Shown here: piece by piece, positions 1 through 7,661 of the stretch
How the letters are laid out: each line of letters begins with the position of its first letter
How positions within the stretch are numbered: the first letter of the stretch is position 1
Source of the DNA: an uncultured Muribaculaceae bacterium
GTDB lineage: Bacteria; Bacteroidota; Bacteroidia; Bacteroidales; Muribaculaceae
Direction of reading: 5' to 3'
Length of the DNA: 64,000 bases
Assembly: GCA_910587425.1 (NCBI GenBank)
Contig: CAJUKU010000002.1
Coordinates: forward strand, 1-64,000
Position numbers and translations under genes: made by a program
The notes under the pieces: model-generated
What the model was told of the DNA's origin: nothing
The model's input: only the letters and a program-made list of their open reading frames with translations
Databases searched by the model: none

Positions 1-53
1 GCACGACCTTGCCAAGGTCGGGGTCGCGGGTTCGAGTCCCGTTTTTCGCTCCA
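1..53 (+). tRNA. tRNA-Gly (GCC), 3' part only
   Basis: The window opens inside this tRNA. The anticodon stem CGACC/GGTCG encloses the loop TTGCCAA, so the anticodon is GCC (glycine). A T-arm with GGTTCGAGTCC follows, and the 3' end carries an encoded CCA at 51-53. The acceptor 5' half and D-arm lie left of the window. Confidence 0.9.
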
Positions 54-109
54 ATGACCCAGGTCAACCCAGCGAAGCAAGGCAAAAAGCTTGAATGATG
101 AACAAATTT

Positions 110-196
110 GTCCGGGTGGTGGAATTGGTAGACACGCTACTTTGAGGGGGTAGTGGCCGAAAGGCTGTGTGAGTTCGAATCTCATCTCGGACACCA
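110..196 (+). tRNA. tRNA-Leu (GAG)
   Basis: This is a full 87-nt class II tRNA. The acceptor arms GTCCGGG and CTCGGAC pair with one G-T wobble. The anticodon stem CTACT/GGTAG encloses TTGAGGG, giving anticodon GAG for Leu CUC/CUU codons. A long variable arm precedes the T-arm, as expected for leucine tRNAs, and the 3' CCA is encoded. It follows tRNA-Gly by 56 nt, so the two are probably processed from one transcript. Confidence 0.93.
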
Positions 197-200
197 AAAG

Positions 201-235
201 AAATCCGCAGATTGCAACATGCTTTCTGCGGATTT
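201..235 (+). terminator. Intrinsic terminator of the tRNA transcript
   Basis: The arms AAATCCGCAGA (201-211) and TCTGCGGATTT (225-235) are perfectly complementary over 11 bp and are followed by TCTGTTTATA. It starts 5 nt after the tRNA-Leu CCA end. Confidence 0.75.
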
Positions 236-245
236 TCTGTTTATA

Positions 246-303
246 CCCCTATTGCATCACACAATAGGGGCGGAGGGTATGACGCGAGCGCAGCCTACCT
301 CCG
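246..303. repeat. Hairpin plus REP-like element C1 (reverse orientation)
   Basis: CCCCTATTG (246-254) pairs with CAATAGGGG (262-270). The second arm runs into a shortened member of the GGAGGTA...TACCTCC element family (267-303) with header AGGGGCGGAGG, reading the header strand as +. It lies in the convergent gap between tRNA-Leu and the merR-like gene. The related copies are at 13315, 40819, 48686 and 50173. Confidence 0.65.
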
Positions 304-369
304 TAACGCATACACACCATCTTAGAGTCAGCATACCGGAAGATAGCAACCAACATGGATCAGTAGATA

Positions 370-426
370 CCACGGGGACAATTTCCAACTTGGGGTTGAA
401 AATATGTCTCAGCCCCGTACTCAGGG
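370..426 (+). repeat. REP-like element A1 (degenerate)
   Basis: This is a diverged member of the family GGAGACAATTTTCAGC-n-GCTGAAAATATGTCTCC followed by GCCCCGTACTCAG. Here the left arm has drifted (GGGGACAATTTCCAAC), but the right arm and tail are conserved. It ends 4 nt before the merR-like stop codon. Confidence 0.7.
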
Positions 427-429
427 AGG

Positions 430-765
430 TCAACGCAGACTGTCGAGAGACCGTAGCAATGACTCAAGACGCTCACGGATAGAGTACAGGCGGCGCACGG
501 CACGGTTCTGGCGGCTCACACCCTCCGGATTACGTCGCAACTCCTCCTGCGCGGCATCAAGCTTCATGCCACGGAATTTGACAAGATAATGTATCTGCGC
601 GATCTTGTCGATATCAGCCGGAGTATAGAACCGCGTACCACGGTCGTTGCGCGTGGGGTGGATCACAGTGAACTGTTTTTCCCAGAAACGCAAAGTGGAC
701 TGCGGCACGCGGAGCATCTCCGCCACCTCGCCGATTTTATAGAATTTCTTATTGAGTGAGTCCAT
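430..765 (-). CDS. MerR-family transcriptional regulator
   Basis: The product is about 111 aa. Its N-terminal winged helix-turn-helix reads FYKIGEVAEMLRVPQSTLRFWE, followed by a wing with RGTRFYTPADID, which is the MerR DNA-binding domain. A short helical stretch follows. There is no large effector domain and no conserved cysteine cluster, so the signal it senses cannot be read from sequence. I chose the ATG at 765 (MDSLNKKFYKIG), because the in-frame extension to 888 runs through the promoter palindrome and lacks family similarity. It diverges from alaS and probably regulates itself through the palindrome at 789-818. Confidence 0.85.
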   Translation of the reverse strand: MDSLNKKFYKIGEVAEMLRVPQSTLRFWEKQFTVIHPTRNDRGTRFYTPADIDKIAQIHYLVKFRGMKLDAAQEELRRNPEGVSRQNRAVRRLYSIRERLESLLRSLDSLR

Positions 766-788
766 CCGCAGGTAGTGCTTTTTCGCTT

Positions 789-818
789 GCAAAATTACTG
801 AAAATTCGGTAATTTTGC
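789..818. promoter_or_regulatory. Divergent promoter and palindromic operator between merR-like gene and alaS
   Basis: GCAAAATTAC (789-798) and GTAATTTTGC (809-818) form a perfect 10-bp inverted repeat around a 10-bp spacer. Each arm contains TAATTTTG, a match to the Bacteroidota -7 box TAnnTTTG. One points toward merR (-) and the other toward alaS (+). Binding here could control both directions. That the MerR protein binds it is inference from position and symmetry. Confidence 0.6.
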
Positions 819-923
819 ACCGATTTACAGCCTGTTTGAATTTTAATTCATCCACGGCTTTCCGGCGGCAGACAGCCACCGGCGACACTCAATAAGGAAA
901 CAGTTAGAAACAGATAATACAAC

Positions 924-3560
924 ATGGCTTCAAAGAATCTCACTGCTAAAGAGATACGCGAATCATTCAAGGAATTTTTCCGCCAGAAAGGACACAAGAT
1001 CGTCCCATCGGCACCGATGGTGATCAAGGATGACCCGACGCTGATGTTCACCAACGCCGGCATGAACCAGTTCAAGGACATCATACTCGGCAATGCCGCT
1101 CCCAAGAGCAAGCGTGTAGCCGACTCGCAGAAATGCCTGCGCGTAAGCGGCAAGCACAACGACCTCGAGGAGGTGGGAATGGACACTTACCACCACACCA
1201 TGTTCGAGATGCTCGGCAACTGGTCGTTCGGCGATTATTTCAAAAGCGAGGCTATCGACTGGGCGTGGGAATATCTTGTAGATGTGCTCGGACTTGATCC
1301 CAAGCGACTTTACGCTACGGTATTCGAGGGATCACCCGAAGAAGGGCTGTCGCGCGACGATGAAGCCGCCGGATACTGGGAGCGTCACCTCCCCGCCGAC
1401 CACATCATAAACGGAAACAAGCACGACAACTTCTGGGAAATGGGCGACACCGGTCCATGCGGTCCCTGCTCGGAGATACACATCGACCTCCGTAGCGACG
1501 AAGAGCGCGCCGCAAAACCGGGACGTGAACTTGTCAATCATGATCATCCGCAGGTGATCGAGATCTGGAACCTCGTGTTCATGCAGTACAACCGCAAAGC
1601 TGACGGATCGCTCGAACCCCTCCCCGCAAAGGTTATCGACACCGGCATGGGATTCGAACGCCTCTGCATGGCGCTTCAGGGAAAGACATCAAACTACGAC
1701 ACCGACGTATTCACTCCCCTCATCACAAAAATATCCGAACTGTCGGGACTCCGCTACGGCGAGAATCCGAAAGTCGACATAGCGATGCGCGTCATCGCCG
1801 ACCACGTACGCACGATTGCATTCTCCATAGCCGACTCCCAGCTGCCGGGCAACGCCAAGGCTGGCTACGTGATCCGCCGCATACTCCGTCGCGCAGTGCG
1901 ATATGCCTACACATTCCTCGGGCAGAAACAGGCATTCATGTACCGCCTCGTCGACACCCTGATAGAGAGCATGGGCGAGGCATATCCGGAGATCGCCTCA
2001 CAGCGCGAGCTCATCATGAAAGTGATCAAGGAGGAGGAGGATGCGTTCCTGCGCACACTCGACAACGGCATCCGTCTGCTCGACACCGCTATCGCGACAG
2101 CCCGTTCCGCCGGCAAAAACGAGATTTCCGGTAAAGAAGCATTCACACTTTACGATACCTACGGATTCCCGCTCGACCTCACAGAGCTTATCCTCAAGGA
2201 GAACGGCATGACCCTCGATCACGAAGGATTCAACAGCGAGATGGCGGCTCAGAAGGAGCGCGCACGCAATGCCGCTGCTGTCGAGGCTGCCGACTGGGTG
2301 GTTCTTGCCGAAGGCGAACCACAGTTTGTCGGTTATGATACAGACACCATCGAGACAAACATACTCCGCTACCGTAAGGTGAAGCAGAAGAAGGGTGAAT
2401 ATTACCAGATTGTACTGGCACAGACACCTTTCTATGCAGAGATGGGTGGTCAGACGGGTGACCGTGGCACACTGACCGACAGCGAGTGCCTCGTGACCGA
2501 GATCTACGACACCAAACGTGAGAACGGAATGGCTGTCCACCTTGTCAAGAAACTCCCGGCTGATGTCAACGCTAAATTCATAGCAGCCATCGACCGCGAC
2601 GCCCGCATGGCGACTTCATGCAACCACACCGCCACACACCTGCTGCACTATGCGCTACGTCAGGTGCTCGGCACGCATGTGGAGCAGAAAGGATCGTTTG
2701 TATCGCCCGAAGTGCTCCGCTTCGACTTCTCACACTTCCAGAAGGTAACGCCCGAGCAGCTGCAGCAGGTGGAACGCCTCGCCAACTCGCTCGTGCGCGC
2801 CGCCATACCGCGCGACGAGCACCGCAACGTGCCTATCGCCGAAGCTCAGGCTATGGGTGCCATGGCACTTTTCGGCGAGAAATATGGCGATGAGGTGCGT
2901 GTGATCCGATATGCAGACTCTGTGGAGCTCTGCGGTGGCACACACGTGGAGAACACCGGTAACATCGGCATGATACGCATACTCTCCGAAAGCAGCGTTG
3001 CCGCAGGCATACGCCGAATCGAGGCTATAACCGGTGCCGCTGTTGAGGATGCCATAGACGAGTTAAAACGCACGCTCTCCGAAGTATCAGGAATGCTCAA
3101 CAACGCTCCCGATGTCGTTTCCGCAATGAAGCGTGCGATAGCCGAGAATGCCGATCTACACCGCCAGGTGGAGGAATATTTCAACGAGCGCGCGCAGGCA
3201 CTCACGCAGCAGGTGCTTGAGAAAGCCCAGACCATCGGAGGCATCAAGGTCGCAACGCTTCATGGAGTCCGCATCCCTGAGATGGCAAAGACAGTTGCCT
3301 TCGGCGTGCGCACTGCATCCCCCTCCAACACAATCTTCCTCGGTGCAACAGTTGATGTCAGCGGAAAACCGCTGATCACCGTCATGGTGACCGACGATCT
3401 TGTAGCCGCCGGCTACAACGCATCGCAGATGGCACGTGAAGCAGCACGCGCCATAAACGGCGGTGGCGGCGGTCAGCCCGGCTTCGCCCAGGCTGGAGGT
3501 AAGAACAAGGAGGGACTGACCCAGGCTTACGACACCCTTTTGAACGCAATAAAACACTAA
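924..3560 (+). CDS. alaS: Alanine--tRNA ligase
   Basis: The cytoplasmic class II synthetase charges tRNA-Ala. At 878 aa it has the usual family length. The N-terminal catalytic core begins TAKEIRESFKEFF and contains the motif region PTLMFTNAGMNQFKD. The editing domain carries HTATH near residue 566 and CGGTH near residue 669, which supply the zinc ligands that clear mischarged Ser and Gly. The C-terminal domain ends with a GGGGGQPGFAQAGG glycine-rich motif. It starts about 105 nt downstream of the TAATTTTG box in the divergent palindrome. The sulfatase gene follows after 19 nt without a visible terminator, so some read-through is likely. Confidence 0.98.
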   Translation: MASKNLTAKEIRESFKEFFRQKGHKIVPSAPMVIKDDPTLMFTNAGMNQFKDIILGNAAPKSKRVADSQKCLRVSGKHNDLEEVGMDTYHHTMFEMLGNWSFGDYFKSEAIDWAWEYLVDVLGLDPKRLYATVFEGSPEEGLSRDDEAAGYWERHLPADHIINGNKHDNFWEMGDTGPCGPCSEIHIDLRSDEERAAKPGRELVNHDHPQVIEIWNLVFMQYNRKADGSLEPLPAKVIDTGMGFERLCMALQGKTSNYDTDVFTPLITKISELSGLRYGENPKVDIAMRVIADHVRTIAFSIADSQLPGNAKAGYVIRRILRRAVRYAYTFLGQKQAFMYRLVDTLIESMGEAYPEIASQRELIMKVIKEEEDAFLRTLDNGIRLLDTAIATARSAGKNEISGKEAFTLYDTYGFPLDLTELILKENGMTLDHEGFNSEMAAQKERARNAAAVEAADWVVLAEGEPQFVGYDTDTIETNILRYRKVKQKKGEYYQIVLAQTPFYAEMGGQTGDRGTLTDSECLVTEIYDTKRENGMAVHLVKKLPADVNAKFIAAIDRDARMATSCNHTATHLLHYALRQVLGTHVEQKGSFVSPEVLRFDFSHFQKVTPEQLQQVERLANSLVRAAIPRDEHRNVPIAEAQAMGAMALFGEKYGDEVRVIRYADSVELCGGTHVENTGNIGMIRILSESSVAAGIRRIEAITGAAVEDAIDELKRTLSEVSGMLNNAPDVVSAMKRAIAENADLHRQVEEYFNERAQALTQQVLEKAQTIGGIKVATLHGVRIPEMAKTVAFGVRTASPSNTIFLGATVDVSGKPLITVMVTDDLVAAGYNASQMAREAARAINGGGGGQPGFAQAGGKNKEGLTQAYDTLLNAIKH

Positions 3561-3579
3561 TACCATACCTATCGGAAAA

Positions 3580-5169
3580 ATGACAGTCCGCAAATCACAT
3601 CTCTCCACAGCCATGCTCACTCCCGCAGCCATGGCAGCCATCGTCCCAGTAGCATCATGCCAGTCGGGCGAGAAGAAGAGCGAGGAGACAAAACCGTTTA
3701 ATATCGTCTACATTATGTCAGACGACCACACGCAGCAGATGATGAGCTGCTACGACACCCGCTATGCCGAGACCCCGAACATGGACCGTATCGCCAACGA
3801 GGGCGTGCGGTTCACCAACAGTTTCGTGGCAAACTCCATCAGCGGTCCGTCGCGCGCATGTATGCTCACCGGCAAACACAGCCATAAGAACGGATTCACC
3901 GACAACGAGCACTCGGTGTTCGACGGCTCGCAACCCACATTCCCGAAGTACCTGCAGCAGGCTGGATACCAGACAGCCATAATCGGCAAATGGCATCTCG
4001 AGAGCCTCCCCACAGGATTCGACAAGTGGGAAATCGTTCCGGGTCAGGGTGACTACTACAATCCCCGCTTCATCCAGCAGAACGGCGACACAATCGTGCG
4101 TCAGGGTTATCTGACAAATCTGATCACCGACCTGAGCCTCGACTGGCTTGAGAACGAGCGCGACAAAGAGAAACCGTTCGCTCTGCTCATCCACCACAAG
4201 GCACAGCACCGCAACTGGATGGCTGACACATGCAACCTCGAGCTCTACGAAGACAAGACATTCCCCGTACCCGAGACTTTCTTCGACGACTACGCAACCC
4301 GCGAGGCTGCCTCGACTGCCGAAATGCGCATCTTCGACCACATGGACAACATCTATGACCTGAAGATGGACCGCGACGACAAGGATTCTTACCTGAAATC
4401 AACCTACCGCGCATTCTACTCGCGTATGGATTCGGTGCAGCAGGCAAAATGGGATGCTTTCTATAAGCCTATCATCGACGATTTCTACTCGCGTAATCTC
4501 AAGGGTCGCGAACTCGCGGAATGGAAGTATCAGCGCTACATGCGCGACTATCTCAAGACCCTGAAGAGTCTTGACGACAACATCGGGCGTGTGCTTGATT
4601 ATCTTGAAGAGAATGATCTGCTTGACAATACTCTCATCGTCTACACTTCCGACCAAGGTTTCTACATGGGCGAGCACGGATGGTTTGACAAGCGATTCAT
4701 GTATGAGGAGTCGTTCCGCACTCCGCTCGTGATGCGTCTGCCGAAAGGCTTCGACCGCCGCGGCGACATAGACCAGATGGTGCAGAACATCGACTACGGT
4801 CCGACATTCCTTGATCTTGCCGGAGTGGAAGTGCCGTCCGACATGCAGGGCGAAAGCATGATGCCGCTGCTGCGTGGCGAGAATCCCGCTGACTGGCGCG
4901 ATGATCTCTATTACCATTACTATGAGTATCCAGCCGAACATGCCGTGAAACGCCACTATGGCGTGCGCGACAGCCGCTATAAGCTGATACATTTCTACAA
5001 CGATATCGACAAGTGGGAACTTTTCGACCTGCAGGAGGATCCGAACGAGCTTAACAACATCTACGGCAAGCCCGGTACCGAGGAGATCACCGCACGCATG
5101 AAGGAGCGTCTGAAAAAAGCCCAGATCAAGTACGACGATCCGATCCTCCAGACATACCCCCTCGACTGA
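3580..5169 (+). CDS. Serine-type sulfatase lipoprotein
   Basis: This 529-aa S1-type sulfatase hydrolyses sulfate esters, most likely on host or dietary glycans. The signal peptide ends in the lipobox VASC (Cys27), so the protein is probably lipid-anchored. Metal ligands sit in MSDDH (residues 47-50) and in TSDQGFYMGEHG. The activation motif is SGPSRACMLTG with Ser88 in the modified position, so a radical-SAM maturase (anSME) rather than FGE would be needed to make formylglycine; none is encoded in this window. The substrate cannot be fixed from sequence; N-acetylglucosamine-6-sulfate is one possibility because mucin-type glycosidases lie elsewhere in the window. It is not in a SusC/SusD locus. 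Confidence 0.93.
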   Translation: MTVRKSHLSTAMLTPAAMAAIVPVASCQSGEKKSEETKPFNIVYIMSDDHTQQMMSCYDTRYAETPNMDRIANEGVRFTNSFVANSISGPSRACMLTGKHSHKNGFTDNEHSVFDGSQPTFPKYLQQAGYQTAIIGKWHLESLPTGFDKWEIVPGQGDYYNPRFIQQNGDTIVRQGYLTNLITDLSLDWLENERDKEKPFALLIHHKAQHRNWMADTCNLELYEDKTFPVPETFFDDYATREAASTAEMRIFDHMDNIYDLKMDRDDKDSYLKSTYRAFYSRMDSVQQAKWDAFYKPIIDDFYSRNLKGRELAEWKYQRYMRDYLKTLKSLDDNIGRVLDYLEENDLLDNTLIVYTSDQGFYMGEHGWFDKRFMYEESFRTPLVMRLPKGFDRRGDIDQMVQNIDYGPTFLDLAGVEVPSDMQGESMMPLLRGENPADWRDDLYYHYYEYPAEHAVKRHYGVRDSRYKLIHFYNDIDKWELFDLQEDPNELNNIYGKPGTEEITARMKERLKKAQIKYDDPILQTYPLD

Positions 5170-5225
5170 CCACGAACCTTTTGAACCGCAGCCGTGTTGA
5201 ATATAGGTAACCAAACTTAACCGAC

Positions 5226-5444
5226 ATGGCACGATTGAAAAAAGAGAAACCACTGCTTCGCAGAGTCCTCGACAAAGAGGAAGTGGAATTTGAGAAAATC
5301 TCGCTTGCCGAGATACGACAACTGATAAACGATCTTGTGGAACTCCAGGAGAACCGGATCCGCAAGGAGGAGATACTGAAACTCCAGAATATCGTGATCA
5401 AGGCATCCGAGAAGATCAAGGAGATCCTCGGCGAAGAGAAGTAA
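5226..5444 (+). CDS. Small charged coiled-coil protein, function unknown
   Basis: The 72-aa product is basic at the N-terminus (ARLKKEKP) and otherwise a charged helix rich in Glu, Lys, Leu and Ile. Heptad-like spacing (IRQLINDLVELQENRI) suggests a coiled coil or a helical hairpin. It has no signal peptide and no membrane segment. It starts 56 nt after the sulfatase and ends just before a hairpin terminator, so it may be the last gene of that transcript. I do not recognise a named family. Confidence 0.6.
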   Translation: MARLKKEKPLLRRVLDKEEVEFEKISLAEIRQLINDLVELQENRIRKEEILKLQNIVIKASEKIKEILGEEK

Positions 5445-5463
5445 CAAAAAGCACAAGATAAAG

Positions 5464-5503
5464 CGCCCTCCGCTACAGCCGCAAGGCTTCATGGCGGAGG
5501 GCG
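5464..5503 (+). terminator. Hairpin terminator after the small coiled-coil gene
   Basis: CGCCCTCCGC (5464-5473) pairs perfectly with GCGGAGGGCG (5494-5503). Only a short TTTG follows, so termination strength is uncertain. Confidence 0.6.
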
Positions 5504-5540
5504 TTTGATATGTAAGGCAAAGTCTATTTTTCGCTGCCGA

Positions 5541-5573
5541 TTTGCGCAGTTTCGCGGATAATAGCTAACTTTG
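5541..5573 (+). promoter_or_regulatory. Bacteroidota-type promoter upstream of the NlpC/P60 gene
   Basis: TTTG (5541-5544), 21 nt, then TAACTTTG (5566-5573) match the Bacteroidota -33/-7 pattern. Transcription would begin near 5578, about 100 nt before the preferred ATG at 5680. Confidence 0.65.
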
Positions 5574-5679
5574 CGGTATGGGACTGACACACAATCATTG
5601 CACATATACACCCAGATCAGCATACGCAGGCACTGCGGAATACACAACGGCACACGTACAGTGGCATAGATGGATTGCC

Positions 5680-6639
5680 ATGGGCATCACGGCGCTGTGC
5701 ATAGCCATGCTGCTCGGACTCAGCTCATGCGGATCGTCGCGCAAAGTATCGAAAGGCTCAGGCGGCTACAAGCGTCCTGCAATCACAAAAATTGATATCG
5801 ACGGATCACTCCCCTCGGAGACCCGCGCGCTGCTTGCCGAGGCACAACGCTGGCTCGGCACCGCCTACCGCTACGGAGGCACATCGCGTTCGGGCGTGGA
5901 CTGCTCCGGACTTACGATGAACGTGTTCAGCAACGCACTTAAGATAAAGCTGCCGCGCAATTCCGCGCAGCAGAAGCAGTACTGCCGCGAGATCAACAAG
6001 CGTGAACTCATAGAGGGCGATCTGGTGTTCTTCGCTACCGGCTCGTCAAGCAGCATCAACCATGTGGGTATGTATATAGGCGACGGCAGGATGATCCATG
6101 CATCCGGAAGCCGCGGAGTGATGGTGAGCGATCTATCGGAGGCGTATTATGTACGCAACTATCACAGTTCGGGACGCGTGGAAACATATTACGCCATGAT
6201 CAGCGGCAAAAAGTCGAAGAAACAGAAGTCTACCAGACAGAAAGAGCTACCAACGGTGGATATAATGCCTGACGATCCCATATATGCCGACGCGAAACCG
6301 AAATCTTCCGGGAAGAAAGCTGATGACAACCGTATCACGGTTCCGGATGCAGTTAAGAAAGGTATCGAAGTGATCGGCACGGTGGATGTCAGCGATCTCG
6401 ACCGCGTGCTCGCGCGCGCAGGAGGCAGCAAGGATGAGAGCAGTGAAACTGTAACTGCATCCGCCACCACCCAGCAGGAGGATTTACCAACGGCAAGCGC
6501 TCAGGTTTCAACCACACCAGACACACAGACACCCACAGCACGTGAGCAGCGCAAGGCGCTCAACGTAGTGCGCCGCAGCATACTAGACGACGCCCTCAAC
6601 CAGGCTGTGGACTCAATCGTGTCGGAGTATTTCGACTGA
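5680..6639 (+). CDS. NlpC/P60 peptidoglycan endopeptidase lipoprotein
   Basis: This 319-aa envelope hydrolase cuts peptide stems of peptidoglycan. With the ATG at 5680 the protein begins with a compact lipoprotein signal (MGITALCIAMLLGLSSC, lipidated Cys17). The NlpC/P60 domain spans about residues 52-170, with catalytic Cys75 in VDCSGL, His128 in INHVGMY and a third polar residue near His140 in MIHASGS. The C-terminal 150 residues are polar, low in complexity and rich in Lys, Ser and Thr, probably a linker or a wall-binding tail. An in-frame ATG at 5578 adds 34 residues but would bury the signal peptide, so it is less likely. No SH3b domain is evident. Confidence 0.92.
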   Translation: MGITALCIAMLLGLSSCGSSRKVSKGSGGYKRPAITKIDIDGSLPSETRALLAEAQRWLGTAYRYGGTSRSGVDCSGLTMNVFSNALKIKLPRNSAQQKQYCREINKRELIEGDLVFFATGSSSSINHVGMYIGDGRMIHASGSRGVMVSDLSEAYYVRNYHSSGRVETYYAMISGKKSKKQKSTRQKELPTVDIMPDDPIYADAKPKSSGKKADDNRITVPDAVKKGIEVIGTVDVSDLDRVLARAGGSKDESSETVTASATTQQEDLPTASAQVSTTPDTQTPTAREQRKALNVVRRSILDDALNQAVDSIVSEYFD

Positions 6640-6679
6640 TGCGTCGATATTTTTCCACCACTACTATACGTGAGTAAAG

Positions 6680-7567
6680 ATGCCGATAATAATTGATCCG
6701 TCGCTGCCTGCGGTGAGCCGGCTGCTCGAACAGGAGAATATTCGCGTGACTGGCAAATCGCCGGAACGCCCTCTGCGCATAGGTATCGTAAACCTTATGC
6801 CGCTAAAGGAGATGACGGAGTATGACCTGCTACGCCACCTGTCAGCCACTCCCCTGCCGGTGGAACTTCACCTGATAACTATGGCGTCGCACATGTCGCG
6901 CAACACGCCACGTGAGCATATCGAGGCTTTTTACCGAACCTGGGACGGAGTGCGCGGGCTTGAATTCGACGGCATGATATTCACCGGCGCTCCGGTAGAG
7001 AATCTTGCATTTGAAGATGTGGACTACTGGAATGAACTGACGGAGATGATGGATTGGGCGCGTAAAAATGTGCGTTCAACGCTATATATCTGCTGGGGTG
7101 CTTTCGCAGGGCTTTACCATCACCACGGCATAGACAAGATAATGCTCAGTGATAAGCTGTCGGGCGTGTACCGCCACACGGCGGAACCGGGGGCAAAGCA
7201 TGAGCCGCTGCTGCGGGGCATGGATGATGAGTTTTTTGTTCCCCACAGCCGTTTCGCCGCCGTGAGCATGGATGATGTGCGCAGCGCTGCCGATCTGCGT
7301 GTAATCGCGACATCGGCGGAAGCTGGGCTATACATTGCAGAGGCTGCGGGAACGCGCGACTTCTACATAACCGGGCATTCGGAGTATGCTCCTGACACGC
7401 TTGATTTCGAATACCGACGCGATGTAGCAAAAGGTATGTCGCCACATGTGCCAGCCAACTATTACCGCAATGACAATCCTGACGAGGGGCCTGTGGTGCG
7501 CTGGCGCTCTCATGCAGCACTGCTGTTCAGCAACTGGCTGCATTTTTATGTTAATCCGGAGTATTGA
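6680..7567 (+). CDS. metA: Homoserine O-acyltransferase (MetA fold, probably acetyl-CoA specific)
   Basis: The 295-aa enzyme activates homoserine for methionine synthesis. It starts MPIIIDPSLPA and has the nucleophile Cys138 in YICWGAFAG and the HSEYAP motif with His and Glu. The residue known to set acyl donor choice in this family lies in FTGAPVENLAFEDVDYW, where Glu107 is present. Glu here is associated with acetyl-CoA use, Gly with succinyl-CoA. I therefore infer O-acetylation. No SAM or methionine riboswitch is visible in the 40-nt gap before it. Confidence 0.93.
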   Translation: MPIIIDPSLPAVSRLLEQENIRVTGKSPERPLRIGIVNLMPLKEMTEYDLLRHLSATPLPVELHLITMASHMSRNTPREHIEAFYRTWDGVRGLEFDGMIFTGAPVENLAFEDVDYWNELTEMMDWARKNVRSTLYICWGAFAGLYHHHGIDKIMLSDKLSGVYRHTAEPGAKHEPLLRGMDDEFFVPHSRFAAVSMDDVRSAADLRVIATSAEAGLYIAEAAGTRDFYITGHSEYAPDTLDFEYRRDVAKGMSPHVPANYYRNDNPDEGPVVRWRSHAALLFSNWLHFYVNPEY

Positions 7568-7568
7568 G

Positions 7569-7606
7569 ATAACAATAGGGCTGATAAGGCTAATAGGGCT
7601 AATATA
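7569..7606. repeat. Partial copy of the AATAGGGCT repeat
   Basis: The stretch AATAGGGCTGATAAGGC then TAATAGGGCTAATA directly after metA matches the leader part of the composite repeat units at 12338, 12724 and 13147, without the hairpin part. Confidence 0.5.
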
Positions 7607-7607
7607 A

Positions 7608-7642
7608 GAGCGGGTCGGGTGTCTATGACACTCAGCCCGCTC
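7608..7642 (-). terminator. Hairpin between convergent metA and the GH2 gene
   Basis: GAGCGGG (7608-7614) pairs with CCCGCTC (7636-7642), and an inner GTGTC/GACAC stem (7619-7623, 7627-7631) extends the hairpin. On the minus strand it is followed by TTATATTA, so it most likely ends the GH2 transcript. It may act in both directions. Confidence 0.55.
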
Positions 7643-7661
7643 GGGGTATGTGGGGGTAGGG

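Noticed and set aside
6640..6680. Methionine or SAM riboswitch before metA
   Set aside because: The gap is only 40 nt and has no room for a known SAM aptamer.
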